DNA of 64,000 nucleotides from Sedimentibacter sp. SX930 (GCA_002155105.1 MUZD01000002.1:434001-498000), one strand, 5' to 3'; shown: positions 53,669 to 62,126, counted from the first letter of the stretch. Notes: a model not told the origin generated them from the letters alone. A program made the numbers and translations.

Positions 53669-54991
53669 CTAGGATTTTTCCATCAGTTGGCAAATGACGA
53701 TTGCTTTGCTGACCAGTGAATTTTCTAAATAGACTTCGACATCCAATTTGGATGATCTTCTGCCCAATTCCAATATTTTTGAACGTATCTCAATGACACT
53801 GTCTATTTGGATCATCTTCAATTGATAGATGTCCATTTGTTCAATGACAGCATTCCGTTTCTGCAACGTATACAAGATTTTTTTGGTTGTGCTCGCCAAC
53901 ACCTCGCTCAGCACTCCGAACGATACAGTCCCCAGACTGTTCGTCATTTGGGGTGTGATCCTGAAGCGATAAGCGGGCAGACTGTCTCCTTCTTCCGCGT
54001 TGGTCAACGATAGGTTTTCTACAACTTGGTCCTCGATCGTGTTGCCGACTTGCGGCTGACGCTGCGCCAGCTGCATGGCCTTCATGACATCCTGACGCGA
54101 AATGATGCCGAGCAGCTGCAGATTATCTTTCACCACTGGCATCACCTCCAAGCCATCCCAGATCATCCGGTGCGCCACGCTCGCCACACTCATGTGCGTT
54201 TTTGCGACTATCGGATCCCGGGTCATTACCCGCTCAAGCGAAAGCGTATCTGCTTTTCCAAGGATGTCCTTCGCCGTGATGATGCCCACAAGACGCATAT
54301 TATGATTGACGATCGGGAAACGCGAGTGGGTGCTTTCGGTATTGAGATTGCGGTATTGGAACACGGTGTCGTCCAATGAGAGGAATTTCGTCTCATCAAT
54401 CGGGGTGTAGATGTCCTCCACCAGCATAATTTCCTTTTTTATCAGTTGGTCCGTCATGGCACGGTTGATCATTGTCGCTACGGTAAACGTGTCATAGGTC
54501 GTTCGTAGTATCGGCATTTCGACCTGATCAGCCAAATGGACAATGCTCTCATCCGTATCGAATCCCCCCGTAATCAGGACCGCTGCACCTTTCTCCAATG
54601 CGAATTCTTGGATATCATTCCGGTTACCGACGATCATAAGTGACCCGGGTGATATGTATCGCTCCATCGCTTCGCGTTGCATCGCGCCGATGATGAATTT
54701 GCTCAAGGTCTTGTCCAAGCCTTTCTTGCCGCCCAAAATATCCCCATCGATGATTTTGCAGATCTGGCCAAAAGTCAGCGTTTCGATGTTCTCTTTCGAC
54801 TTGCGTTCGATCCGAATGGTGCCTACACGCTCGATGGTCGAAACCAATCCGATATTTTCGGCATCCTTGATGGCGCGGTAAGCCGTCCCTTCAGACATGT
54901 TCAAATTCTTGGCTATCGTACGGACGGAAAGCTTTTCCCCGACCGGCAGCGTTTCGATATATTGAATGATTTGCTCGTGTTTCGTTGCCAT
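53669..54991 (-). CDS. ytoI: YtoI-like regulator: HTH, DRTGG, CBS pair, hot-dog domain
   Basis: The 440-residue protein has an N-terminal GntR-like winged helix (MATKHEQIIQYIETLPVGEKLSVRTIAKNLNMS to about 65), a DRTGG domain (LTFGQICKIIDGDILGGKKG through about 180), two CBS motifs (SRFPIVNHNMRLVGIITAKD and VMPVVKDNLQLLGIISRQDVM), and a C-terminal hot-dog thioesterase-like domain (TNSLGTVSFGVLSEVLAS). CBS pairs usually bind adenine nucleotides, so this may be a nucleotide-sensing regulator. AGGGAG precedes the ATG. Linkage with nrnA suggests a role in pAp or nucleotide balance, which is inference. Confidence 0.9.
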   Translation of the reverse strand: MATKHEQIIQYIETLPVGEKLSVRTIAKNLNMSEGTAYRAIKDAENIGLVSTIERVGTIRIERKSKENIETLTFGQICKIIDGDILGGKKGLDKTLSKFIIGAMQREAMERYISPGSLMIVGNRNDIQEFALEKGAAVLITGGFDTDESIVHLADQVEMPILRTTYDTFTVATMINRAMTDQLIKKEIMLVEDIYTPIDETKFLSLDDTVFQYRNLNTESTHSRFPIVNHNMRLVGIITAKDILGKADTLSLERVMTRDPIVAKTHMSVASVAHRMIWDGLEVMPVVKDNLQLLGIISRQDVMKAMQLAQRQPQVGNTIEDQVVENLSLTNAEEGDSLPAYRFRITPQMTNSLGTVSFGVLSEVLASTTKKILYTLQKRNAVIEQMDIYQLKMIQIDSVIEIRSKILELGRRSSKLDVEVYLENSLVSKAIVICQLMEKS

Positions 54992-55050
54992 AGTGTACTC
55001 CCTTACTTTCTCTATTGTAATGAAATGAAATCTCCAGGTTGCGTGATGAG

Positions 55051-55192
55051 TCAGATGCCATCATCCAGTGGGTACAGAAAATCATTCGGATCCTGGTTGA
55101 TCAACGGAAACGTGTTGTAGTGGATTGGAACTGCAGTACGGTCCCGCTGCTCCAATGCATAAGCAGTATTGCCCGTGAAAAGATATCCTCAT
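55051..55192 (-). pseudogene. Remnant of a UPF0173 (YtkL-like) metal-dependent hydrolase gene
   Basis: On the minus strand an ATG at 55190-55192, preceded by AGGTGAGGA, encodes MRISFHGQYC, which matches the UPF0173 start (M-K-x-x-Y-H-G-H-S). A second frame then reads AYALEQRDRTAVPIHYNTFPLINQDPNDF to a stop at 55051, which matches the family C-terminus (VIPxHYNTFPxIxQDP). The roughly 180 residues in between, including the HxHxDH metal site, are gone and the two ends are out of frame. A single internal deletion explains this. Intact ytkL neighbours ytoI in Bacillus, which supports the origin. The rest of the 54992-55348 gap holds nothing I recognise except the terminator. Confidence 0.75.
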
Positions 55193-55306
55193 GCGGTTCC
55201 TCACCTTTCTCTGTGACAAAAAACTGTGTTATTCAGTGTTCATCGTATCATGAAACAGATTATTAGTACAACTGAAATGAACGATATTATTTTGTTATGC
55301 ACACAT

Positions 55307-55336
55307 AAAAAGGCCTTCTGTGCGGAAGGCCTTTTT
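55307..55336 (-). terminator. Intrinsic terminator after the ZIP transporter gene
   Basis: AAAAAGGCCTTC and GAAGGCCTTTTT form a 12-bp stem around a short loop, 12 bases past the stop on the minus strand. Confidence 0.88.
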
Positions 55337-55348
55337 ACGGATTATTCA

Positions 55349-56170
55349 TCATCCTAAAGCGACGTCAAGGATCATCATGACTGTGAAGCCGACCATAAGT
55401 CCCATCGTGGCAATATCGCTGTTTCCGTTCGTTTGCGACTCCGGTATCAGTTCCTCGACAACAACAAAGATCATCGCACCGGCAGCGAACGCGAGTGCGT
55501 ATGGCAAAATCGCGCTCATCGATATGACGGCGGCTGCCCCGATGACTGCCGCAATCGGCTCAACGATGGCAGAAAGCTGGCCGTAATTGAAGGCCTTCAT
55601 CCTGCTGTTTCCATCAGCCCGGATCGGCATTGACAAGGCCGATCCTTCAGGTATGTTCTGGATGCCGATACCGATTGCCAAACCAATGGCACTCAATAGT
55701 GTATTATCCTCGGATATGCCGGCTGCGACCGCTCCAAAACCGACTCCGACTGCCAAGCCTTCAGGAATGTTATGGATCGTGATCGCAAGGAACAACAACA
55801 GATTGCGGGAAGCTTGGGTCTGCGGACCTTCCCGGTGTTCCATCGGTTCACCCAAGTGCAGATGGGGGACGATTCTATCCGTCATGCGCAGGAACACGCC
55901 ACCCAGCAAAAAACCGATCGCCGCCGGAACCCATGACAAGCCACCGTAGCCGCTCTCTTCGGCATGGGAAATGGATGGAGCCAACAATGACCAGAACGAT
56001 GCTGCTATCATGACCCCGGCAGCAAAGCCGCTCATGACGTCAAGGACTTTGCGGTTGACCGATTTGAAGAAAAACACAAATGAGGCACCTACGATGGTAC
56101 AACCCCAAGTGAATAATCCCGCTATGAACGCTTGCATAATTGGATTTAATTGACCGAATGACTCTAACAT
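55349..56170 (-). CDS. ZIP family divalent metal transporter
   Basis: The 273-residue membrane protein has eight predicted helices and both ZIP metal-site motifs: ITIHNIPEGLAVG in the fourth helix and IGIQNIPEGSALSMPI in the fifth. A His-containing loop (IVPHLHLGEPMEHREG) lies between helices 3 and 4. It is related to GufA/ZupT importers for Zn, Fe or Mn. GGGGAG lies upstream of the ATG. It follows dinB by about 40 bases, and a DtxR/MntR-type regulator is encoded just beyond dinB, so metal control is plausible. Confidence 0.92.
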   Translation of the reverse strand: MLESFGQLNPIMQAFIAGLFTWGCTIVGASFVFFFKSVNRKVLDVMSGFAAGVMIAASFWSLLAPSISHAEESGYGGLSWVPAAIGFLLGGVFLRMTDRIVPHLHLGEPMEHREGPQTQASRNLLLFLAITIHNIPEGLAVGVGFGAVAAGISEDNTLLSAIGLAIGIGIQNIPEGSALSMPIRADGNSRMKAFNYGQLSAIVEPIAAVIGAAAVISMSAILPYALAFAAGAMIFVVVEELIPESQTNGNSDIATMGLMVGFTVMMILDVALG

Positions 56171-56213
56171 GATTTTTATCTCCCCTTTGTGATGAAATGA
56201 TGAATGATTTCTG

Positions 56214-57344
56214 TTACAGATGCGTCGTGTCCCATAATGGCAATTGAATGTTCTCGTAGTGGATCGGGTCGAGCTGGGTTACGGTTATCCCCAATAAACG
56301 CACGTGCCGTTCTATCGTACCGTGGTCCAACCACAGTTCCCAGGCATGACGGAAAATATCCTCTGCTTGGGAAAAATGATCGATACGGGTTTTCCTTCTG
56401 GTTATCGTATCGAAATCAGCGTAGCGGATCTTCAACACAATCGACCGCCCGTGCAATTTGTTGTTATGCAGCGCTACTTGGACAGCCAGAGCGATTTGTT
56501 TCAGTTCCAACCTGACCTGTTCCTCATCAGTCAAAAACAGGGTAAAGGTGTGTTCTTTCCCGATCGATTTCCTTTCCCGTTCAGGCTCCACAGGTCGGTT
56601 ATCGATGCCTCTGACCCGTTGATAGAGGATATATCCGTGCTTCCCGAATTGTGAAAGCAATTCAGATTGATCAAAAAGATAGAGATCGTCTCCGGAATGG
56701 ATGCCCAACAGTTTCATCTTTTCGACTGTCTTCTTGCCGACGCCATAAAACTTTTCGATAGGCAGTTCGCGCAGAAAGCGGGCTGCATCATTTGGCGTGA
56801 TCACAGTCATGCCAGCCGGTTTCCGGAAGTCGGAAGCAATTTTTGCGATGAATTTATTGTAGGAAACACCTGCCGAGCAAGTCAGACCCGTTTCCTGCCA
56901 GACTTCCCTTTGGATGTTCCTGGCAATCACTGTCGCACTGGACAGATTCCGCTTGTTCTTTGTGACATCCAGATAGGCTTCATCCAGAGACAAAGGTTCT
57001 ATCAAATCGGTGTAGCGCGCGAATATTCCCCTGATCTGTTGGGAAACAATCTTGTAATGGCTCATCCGCGGAGGAATGAAGATGGCTTCCGGGCAGAGTT
57101 CAAATGCTTTTTGCGCACTCATCGCCGAATGGATCCCGAATTTCCTGGCGGCATAATTGGCTGTAGTCACGACCCCTTTGCGACCGGTATCTCTCGGATG
57201 ATTCGCAATGACGATCGGTTTGCCGCGATGTTCCGGATGATCCCTCTCCTCGATCGAGGCGTAGAAGGCATCCATATCCACATGGATGATCTTTCTGCTT
57301 TTATCATTTTCGGGTTCCTTAAATGTCAAGATCCCAATCTGCAT
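56214..57344 (-). CDS. dinB: DNA polymerase IV (Y-family, DinB)
   Basis: DinB is an error-prone translesion polymerase. The catalytic acidic residues are in IIHVDMDAFYASIE (about 20-33) and PLSLDEAYLDVT (about 115-126). Next come the thumb HhH element (FYGVGKKTVEKMKLLGI) and the little-finger domain. The C-terminal QLPLWD at about 366-371 fits a sliding-clamp-binding motif. Length is 376. AAGGAG lies upstream of the ATG. I found no SOS box before it. Confidence 0.95.
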   Translation of the reverse strand: MQIGILTFKEPENDKSRKIIHVDMDAFYASIEERDHPEHRGKPIVIANHPRDTGRKGVVTTANYAARKFGIHSAMSAQKAFELCPEAIFIPPRMSHYKIVSQQIRGIFARYTDLIEPLSLDEAYLDVTKNKRNLSSATVIARNIQREVWQETGLTCSAGVSYNKFIAKIASDFRKPAGMTVITPNDAARFLRELPIEKFYGVGKKTVEKMKLLGIHSGDDLYLFDQSELLSQFGKHGYILYQRVRGIDNRPVEPERERKSIGKEHTFTLFLTDEEQVRLELKQIALAVQVALHNNKLHGRSIVLKIRYADFDTITRRKTRIDHFSQAEDIFRHAWELWLDHGTIERHVRLLGITVTQLDPIHYENIQLPLWDTTHL

Positions 57345-57369
57345 ACTGTTCTCCTTGTTCTAACCAGCT

Positions 57370-58014
57370 TTATTGAACGTGAATTTTACTTGCCGCTTTG
57401 AAGCTGATTTGGTAAGACTGGTGATTCTGCGCCTCAAAAGTATACGGACCTTCGTACGGCTCCACGTTTGTCAACAGATAAGGGACGCTTAACTTTACGT
57501 CCTTGTTGAGCAAATACGCCAGAAATTCCTGATCGTCATCAACTTCCCTGATGATGAAGCGGCTGCCGACTTCCAGCTCGATCAGTGGTTTGCTTTCATA
57601 AACTTCGATCCGGCCCTCTTTGTCGGGGATCACGCCCCCATGCGGATCATATTTAGGAAAACCTAGATAGGCATCCAAGCTATCGATCAAGCGATCCGAT
57701 GAGACGTGCTCCAACAGTTCCGCCTCGTCATGCACTTCGTCCCAGTTGAAATCCAATTTTTCCGAGAGAAACACTTCCCAAAGTCGGTGTTTCCGGATCA
57801 GCTTATTTGCGATCAATTGGCCTTTGTCGGTGATCTGCACCCCTTGGTACGGGATGTGACTGATCAGGCCATCCTTGAGCAATTTGACGGACATTTCGGT
57901 GACAGAAGCGGCAGATACGGATAAAGCCTGCCCTATCTGCTTATTGTTGACAAGCTGTTTGTCTCCACCCAATTCCATGATTACTTTCAGATAATCTTCT
58001 TTGTGCGGTGTCAT
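57370..58014 (-). CDS. DtxR/MntR family metal-dependent regulator with SH3-like domain
   Basis: The 214-residue protein has the N-terminal winged helix of the DtxR family (MTPHKEDYLKVIMELGG; IGQALSVSAASVTEMSVKLLKDGLI), the dimerisation/metal domain with HRLWEVFL, DEVHDEAELLEHVSS and YDPHGGVIP, and a C-terminal FeoA-like SH3 domain. This length matches EfaR/ScaR/SloR-type Mn regulators, not short MntR. GAGGGAG precedes the ATG, and a perfect palindrome lies between it and its promoter. It probably represses metal uptake, perhaps including the nearby ZIP gene. Confidence 0.92.
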   Translation of the reverse strand: MTPHKEDYLKVIMELGGDKQLVNNKQIGQALSVSAASVTEMSVKLLKDGLISHIPYQGVQITDKGQLIANKLIRKHRLWEVFLSEKLDFNWDEVHDEAELLEHVSSDRLIDSLDAYLGFPKYDPHGGVIPDKEGRIEVYESKPLIELEVGSRFIIREVDDDQEFLAYLLNKDVKLSVPYLLTNVEPYEGPYTFEAQNHQSYQISFKAASKIHVQ

Positions 58015-58028
58015 GCGCTCCCTCCTCT

Positions 58029-58044
58029 TTTAGGTTAACCTAAA
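58029..58044 (-). promoter_or_regulatory. Operator for the DtxR/MntR-type regulator
   Basis: TTTAGGTTAACCTAAA is a perfect 16-bp palindrome of the TTAGG-CCTAA type bound by DtxR-family proteins. It lies between the -10 and the start codon, so it would mediate autorepression. Confidence 0.8.
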
Positions 58045-58055
58045 CTATATTTTAT

Positions 58056-58083
58056 ATTATACGACAAATCTACTTGATTACAA
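58056..58083 (-). promoter_or_regulatory. Promoter for the DtxR/MntR-type gene
   Basis: TTGTAA and TATAAT are 16 bases apart on the minus strand, about 40 bases before the start. Confidence 0.7.
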
Positions 58084-58192
58084 GCCTAAAAACCACAATA
58101 TTCCGTTCACTGTAACTATATAACCCACTTCTGCAATGGGAAAAGAGGGTTGGCGACAAATTGGCATAAACATAAAATGATTTTTGAACAAC

Positions 58193-58222
58193 AAAAAAAG
58201 CCGAGAACATGTCCCGGCTTTT
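58193..58222 (-). terminator. Intrinsic terminator after adhE
   Basis: AAAAGCCGGGA and TCTCGGCTTTT pair with one mismatch, followed on the minus strand by TTTGTTG, 13 bases past adhE. Confidence 0.82.
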
Positions 58223-58234
58223 CCTTATCTACTA

Positions 58235-60838
58235 TTAACCTTTGTAGGCTGCGTAGATGATTTCTTTCAATTCTGAGATTAATGGTTGTTTAGGGTTAGC
58301 TGTTGTACATTGATCTTCGAATGCCAATTCAGCCAAGCGGTCTGCATCGCGTTCAAGCATTTCATCAGTGATGCCTTGATCACGGAAGTTCATCTTGATG
58401 CCGATGTCTTGTCCTAATTTAGTGATTTCAGTAGCCAAAGCTTCGACCAATTCAGCAGTCGTGTTGCCTTTGAATCCTAGGTAGCGAGCGATTTCAGCGT
58501 AGTCTTCGTCTGCACGGAAGTACTCGTATTTAGCCCACAACGCATGTTTTTGCGGATCGATTGCATTGTAGCGGATGATATGCGGTAACAGGATAGCGTT
58601 CGTACGGCCGTGGATCAGATCCCATTGTCCGCCGATTTTGTGTGCGATCGAGTGGGAAATACCCAGGAACGCATTAGCGAATGCCATACCAGCCATAGTA
58701 GAAGCATTGTGCATTTTTTCGCGTGACTCTTGGTCGCCGTAATTGTATGAGTTTCTAAGGTTTTCGAATACCAGTTTGATGGCTTGTAAGCTCAAACCTT
58801 TAGTGTAGTCGTTTGCCAATACGGAAACAAAAGATTCGATGGCATGCGTCAATACGTCCATACCAGTATCTGCAGTTACAGATTTAGGAACACTGTATAC
58901 GAATTGTGGATCCACGATGGCAATATCCGGAGTCAATGCGTAATCAGCCAATGGGTACTTGATGTGTGTTTCGCTGTCTGTGATAACCGCGAATGGCGTT
59001 ACTTCCGAACCAGTACCTGATGTAGTAGGGATGCAGACAAGTTTCGCTTTTTCCATGTCCTTGATCTTGTAAGTACGTTTGCGGATATCCAAGAATTTTT
59101 GTTTAGCGCCGAAGAAGTCGCTTTCTGGGTGCTCATAGAACAACCACATTGCTTTGGCAGCATCCATTGGAGAACCTCCGCCGATTGCGATGATTGTATC
59201 CGGTTTGAAGTCGCGCATTTTTTCAGTACCACGGTTTACAGTGTTTGTTGTCGGGTTAGGTTCAACATCTGAGAAGATTGCGTAAGATACTTTGTTATTG
59301 CGTTGTTTCAATTGTTCGATGACTACATCCACATAGCCGAATTTGACCATGCCGTCGTCGCAGACGATGAAGACTCTTTCGACATCTTTCATGTCACGTA
59401 AGTATCTAACTGAATTTTCTTCGAAGTAAACCTTCTCTGGCAATTTAATCCACTGCATGTTATTTCTCCTTTTAGCAACAGTTTTCACGTTCAATAAATC
59501 TAATGCAGAAACGTTATGAGAAACTGAGTTTCTGCCGTAAGATCCGCAACCCAAAGTTAATGAAGCGATATTATTGTTGTACAAGTCACCGATACCAGCT
59601 TGAGAAGATGGAGAGTTGATAAGAACGCGGCAAGCTTTCATTTCTTTTCCGAATTGCTCAATCAAATCATTGCGGCGAGTATGAAGTGAAGCCGAGTGAC
59701 CTAAGCCACCCAAATCAAGCATTTGTTTGCATAGTTGGATTCCGTGCTCAGTGCTGTCTGATTTCATCATAGCCAATACAGGAGATAATTTTTCTCTTGA
59801 CATTGGGTATTCTGCTCCGACGCCCGGTAATTCAGCGATCAACATTTTAGTGTTTGTAGGAACGTTCAATCCAGCCAATTCAGCGATTTTACGAGCGTGC
59901 ATGCCGACAACATTCGGTCTCACGCCAGTTTTGGCATCGTTCATCACGACGTCTTCCAATTGTTGAATTTCTTCAGGTTTAGCGAAGTATACATTGTGCA
60001 ATTGGAATTCTTTTTTGACTTCATCATAGATTTCGCTGTCGACGATTGCAGCTTGTTCTGAAGCACAGATCATACCGTTGTCGAAAGTTTTTGAAACGAT
60101 GATGTCGTTTACAGCACGTTTGATGTTTGCTGTTTTTTCGATGTAAGCTGGAACGTTACCAGGTCCAACACCCAATGCTGGTTTACCTGTAGAATAAGCA
60201 GCTTTTACCATTGCAGCTCCACCAGTAGCCAATACGACAGCAACTTCTGGATGGTTGATCAATTCAGCTGTTTTTTCCATTGATACGCCTTCTACCCATT
60301 GGATACAGTCAGCAGGTGCGCCTGCTTTGATGGCAGCATCGTAAACAACTTTTGCAGTTGCAGCCGAACATTTTTCTGCGCTTGGGTGGAAAGAGAAGAT
60401 GATCGGGTTTCTTGTTTTCATACAGATCATTGCTTTGAAGATTGTTGTCGAAGTTGGGTTGGTTGTTGGGATGATACCGGCAACAACGCCTACAGGAGCG
60501 GCAACCTTCATGATTTGATCAACTTTATTGTCTTCGATGATTCCGACTGTTTTATTTTTTCTGATTGAATGCCAAATGTTTTCAGCGGCATACATGTTTT
60601 TGATACATTTATCTTCATAAACGCCTCGACCTGTTTCTTCAACTGCCATTTTTGCAAGTGGCATATGTTGCTCCATTGCAGCTAATGCCATTTCGTGGAC
60701 GATGTGGTCGACTTGTTCTTGGGTATAATCTTCAAATAGAGTCAAAGCTTTTTGGGCTTTTCCAGTGTAGTTGCTGATTTCTTCTTTTGCAGTCATCATG
60801 GGTTTTTTCTCCTCTAAAACTACTTTTTCTTTACTCAT
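58235..60838 (-). CDS. adhE: Bifunctional acetaldehyde-CoA/alcohol dehydrogenase AdhE
   Basis: AdhE reduces acetyl-CoA to ethanol in two NADH-dependent steps and forms spirosomes. The aldehyde dehydrogenase half (to about 440) has VVLATGGAAMVKAAYSTGKPALGVG and the catalytic Cys in NGMICASEQA near 255. The iron alcohol dehydrogenase half has AIGGGSPMDAAKAMWL (about 540), IPTTSGTGSEVTPFAVI, and the His-rich iron ligands in GISHSIAHKIGGQWDLIHGRTNAILLP. Length 867 is full. AGGAGG lies upstream of the ATG. The promoter is near consensus, with Rex-like and cre-like sites upstream. Confidence 0.97.
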   Translation of the reverse strand: MSKEKVVLEEKKPMMTAKEEISNYTGKAQKALTLFEDYTQEQVDHIVHEMALAAMEQHMPLAKMAVEETGRGVYEDKCIKNMYAAENIWHSIRKNKTVGIIEDNKVDQIMKVAAPVGVVAGIIPTTNPTSTTIFKAMICMKTRNPIIFSFHPSAEKCSAATAKVVYDAAIKAGAPADCIQWVEGVSMEKTAELINHPEVAVVLATGGAAMVKAAYSTGKPALGVGPGNVPAYIEKTANIKRAVNDIIVSKTFDNGMICASEQAAIVDSEIYDEVKKEFQLHNVYFAKPEEIQQLEDVVMNDAKTGVRPNVVGMHARKIAELAGLNVPTNTKMLIAELPGVGAEYPMSREKLSPVLAMMKSDSTEHGIQLCKQMLDLGGLGHSASLHTRRNDLIEQFGKEMKACRVLINSPSSQAGIGDLYNNNIASLTLGCGSYGRNSVSHNVSALDLLNVKTVAKRRNNMQWIKLPEKVYFEENSVRYLRDMKDVERVFIVCDDGMVKFGYVDVVIEQLKQRNNKVSYAIFSDVEPNPTTNTVNRGTEKMRDFKPDTIIAIGGGSPMDAAKAMWLFYEHPESDFFGAKQKFLDIRKRTYKIKDMEKAKLVCIPTTSGTGSEVTPFAVITDSETHIKYPLADYALTPDIAIVDPQFVYSVPKSVTADTGMDVLTHAIESFVSVLANDYTKGLSLQAIKLVFENLRNSYNYGDQESREKMHNASTMAGMAFANAFLGISHSIAHKIGGQWDLIHGRTNAILLPHIIRYNAIDPQKHALWAKYEYFRADEDYAEIARYLGFKGNTTAELVEALATEITKLGQDIGIKMNFRDQGITDEMLERDADRLAELAFEDQCTTANPKQPLISELKEIIYAAYKG

Positions 60839-60881
60839 GTGAGATCCTCCTAAAAATGTATGTTATCCTTTTCACATGCTT

Positions 60882-60910
60882 ATTATATTTCATGGGATTT
60901 CGTTTGTAAA
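60882..60910 (-). promoter_or_regulatory. Promoter for adhE
   Basis: TTTACA and TATAAT are 17 bases apart on the minus strand, about 45 bases before the start. Confidence 0.8.
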
Positions 60911-60918
60911 GCGGATAA

Positions 60919-60936
60919 ATGTGATATTCTTCACTT
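60919..60936 (-). promoter_or_regulatory. Rex-like operator upstream of adhE
   Basis: On the plus strand ATGTGA and TCACTT flank six bases, the spacing of the Rex site TTGTGA-N6-TCACAA, matching 9 of 12 positions. It lies 8 bases upstream of the -35. Rex control of adhE by NADH is common in Firmicutes. Confidence 0.5.
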
Positions 60937-60953
60937 ATTTTCCACACAGGCCC

Positions 60954-60967
60954 TGTAAGCGTGTTCA
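60954..60967. promoter_or_regulatory. cre-like CcpA site upstream of adhE
   Basis: TGTAAGCGTGTTCA matches the cre core TGNAARCGNWWWCA except for one base. It lies about 45 bases upstream of the -35, a position that fits activation rather than repression. Confidence 0.5.
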
Positions 60968-61414
60968 GTATAGGTTTTTATCTCTACTTGTTTTCACAAA
61001 TAGTTAATGGAAACATTCTATTTCCCAACCTTTTGATTGTGAAATTATTATCATTGTTCGGAATATATGCTGAAAAAAGTTTTTTTGGAATTATTTTTAT
61101 TACGGAAAAATACATGGACGTTTAACGTCCCTGTCCTATCGATATCTGCAATCTCGAGGCAACCAACCCGAATAAATCCGCTTACTAATAGTAGAACCCC
61201 CCTTTTTTTGTATTTAGCGATTCATATTCAAGCGATAAAATAATTCCGCTTGATTTTCAGGGCTAAAATCGTCCCGCTTCGGTGGAGTCATCAAAAAAGC
61301 GATCGACTCACAAGGATATTATACGAAAATAGGTTTGCTTTTCCAAATCGTACGTTAGTATTTAACTTCTATCAATGAATCAAGATCAATAATGAATGTC
61401 ATAAAGTCAGCTGC
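60968..61414. other. Long gene-free stretch between adhE promoter and comN terminator
   Basis: About 450 bases hold no supported gene. I see AT-rich DNA, a small hairpin GGACGT/ACGTCC at 61116-61130, a run of seven A and six G on the minus strand near 61197-61209, and GAGTC/GACTC arms near 61285-61310. No riboswitch, tRNA or recognised ncRNA is visible to me. It may hold far-upstream regulatory DNA of adhE or a decayed gene. Confidence 0.4.
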
Positions 61415-61451
61415 AAAAAAAGCGCAATACTCTGAAGTATTGCGCTTTTTG
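61415..61451 (-). terminator. Intrinsic terminator after comN
   Basis: AAAAAGCGCAATACT and AGTATTGCGCTTTTT form a perfect stem with a 4-base loop just past the comN stop. Confidence 0.9.
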
Positions 61452-61462
61452 CGTGTAACTAT

Positions 61463-61744
61463 TTACAGGAAGTCATCAAAATTGATTTCATCCAATGAAG
61501 AGACCTTGTAGACTTGCGCTTCCAAAGCAACAAAGTCGAAATAGTGGTTTACCGTCGTCTTCATGATATCCCGGATCTGTTGGTAATAATGCGGAGGGAC
61601 AGTATGCTTCCAAGAAAATTCCTTGAAATAGCGATAGATATCGTCGACTTGGATGTTATCGTAGCCCAGTTGATTGAACTCAGTTGCTTTTAGTTTGAAC
61701 CAAGGCTTCAATTGATCATATTGTTTCTCTGATATATTCGACAA
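61463..61744 (-). CDS. comN: ComN-like post-transcriptional regulator
   Basis: The 93-residue protein (LKPWFKLKATEFNQLGYDNIQVDDIYRYFKEFSWKHTVPPHYYQQIRDI) fits the small ComN/YrzD family, which in Bacillus acts on comE mRNA through its 5' leader and localises to poles. The C-terminal extension (SLDEINFDDFL) is acidic. It starts with TTG, with AGGAGGG about 7 bases upstream. It is the last gene of the tgt-yajC-comN group, the same neighbourhood as in Bacillus. Confidence 0.82.
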   Translation of the reverse strand: MSNISEKQYDQLKPWFKLKATEFNQLGYDNIQVDDIYRYFKEFSWKHTVPPHYYQQIRDIMKTTVNHYFDFVALEAQVYKVSSLDEINFDDFL

Positions 61745-61778
61745 TCGCCGTCCCTCCTTTCCGATGAATCAAATCGCT

Positions 61779-62126
61779 TTACTCTTCGCTTTTGTTCTCT
61801 TGTTCTTGCTCTGATTCGGTTGCTGAATAATCTTCGACAATCGCATCATCAGTTGTGATTGTGGCAACCTTTGAAATACGTGAAATAGAGCGTTTTTCAA
61901 AAGTCAGGAAGATCCCTTCGCAATCCAATACAACTGTGTTATCAGCGGAATTGACTTCTTCGACAATTCCGTGCAGGCCGCCGATGGTCACCACTTTATC
62001 CCCTGGCTTGATTTGACTCAGCATATCTTGCGTTTTTTTCGCTTGTTTCTTTTGTGGTCTGATCAGGATGAAATACATTACGCCGAACAACACCCCATAA
62101 AAGGCAATCATGATTACTGTATCCAT
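61779..62126 (-). CDS. yajC: Preprotein translocase accessory subunit YajC
   Basis: YajC is a small partner of the Sec translocon and SecDF. The 115-residue chain has one N-terminal membrane helix (VIMIAFYGVLFGVMYFILIRPQKKQ), then a small beta domain (IKPGDKVVTIGGLHGIVEEV) and an acidic tail (ESEQEQENKSEE). GGAGGAAAATGT precedes the ATG. It lies between tgt and comN. Confidence 0.95.
   Translation of the reverse strand: MDTVIMIAFYGVLFGVMYFILIRPQKKQAKKTQDMLSQIKPGDKVVTIGGLHGIVEEVNSADNTVVLDCEGIFLTFEKRSISRISKVATITTDDAIVEDYSATESEQEQENKSEE

Noticed and set aside
56171-57369. Search for an SOS box before dinB
   Set aside because: GAACAGTATG near the dinB start is not followed by the second half-site, so I do not call SOS control there.
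60940-60948. DnaA-box-like TTTTCCACA
   Set aside because: A single imperfect box without others nearby and far from any dnaA/dnaN context does not indicate an origin.
61116-61130. Small hairpin GGACGT-tta-ACGTCC
   Set aside because: It has no T run and is too short to call a terminator or operator by itself.
61051-61197. Open minus-strand stretch of 49 codons after the A7G6 tract upstream of adhE
   Set aside because: It has no ATG, GTG or TTG in a place that fits the G-rich tract, and the peptide resembles nothing I know. It is kept only as part of the unexplained gap.
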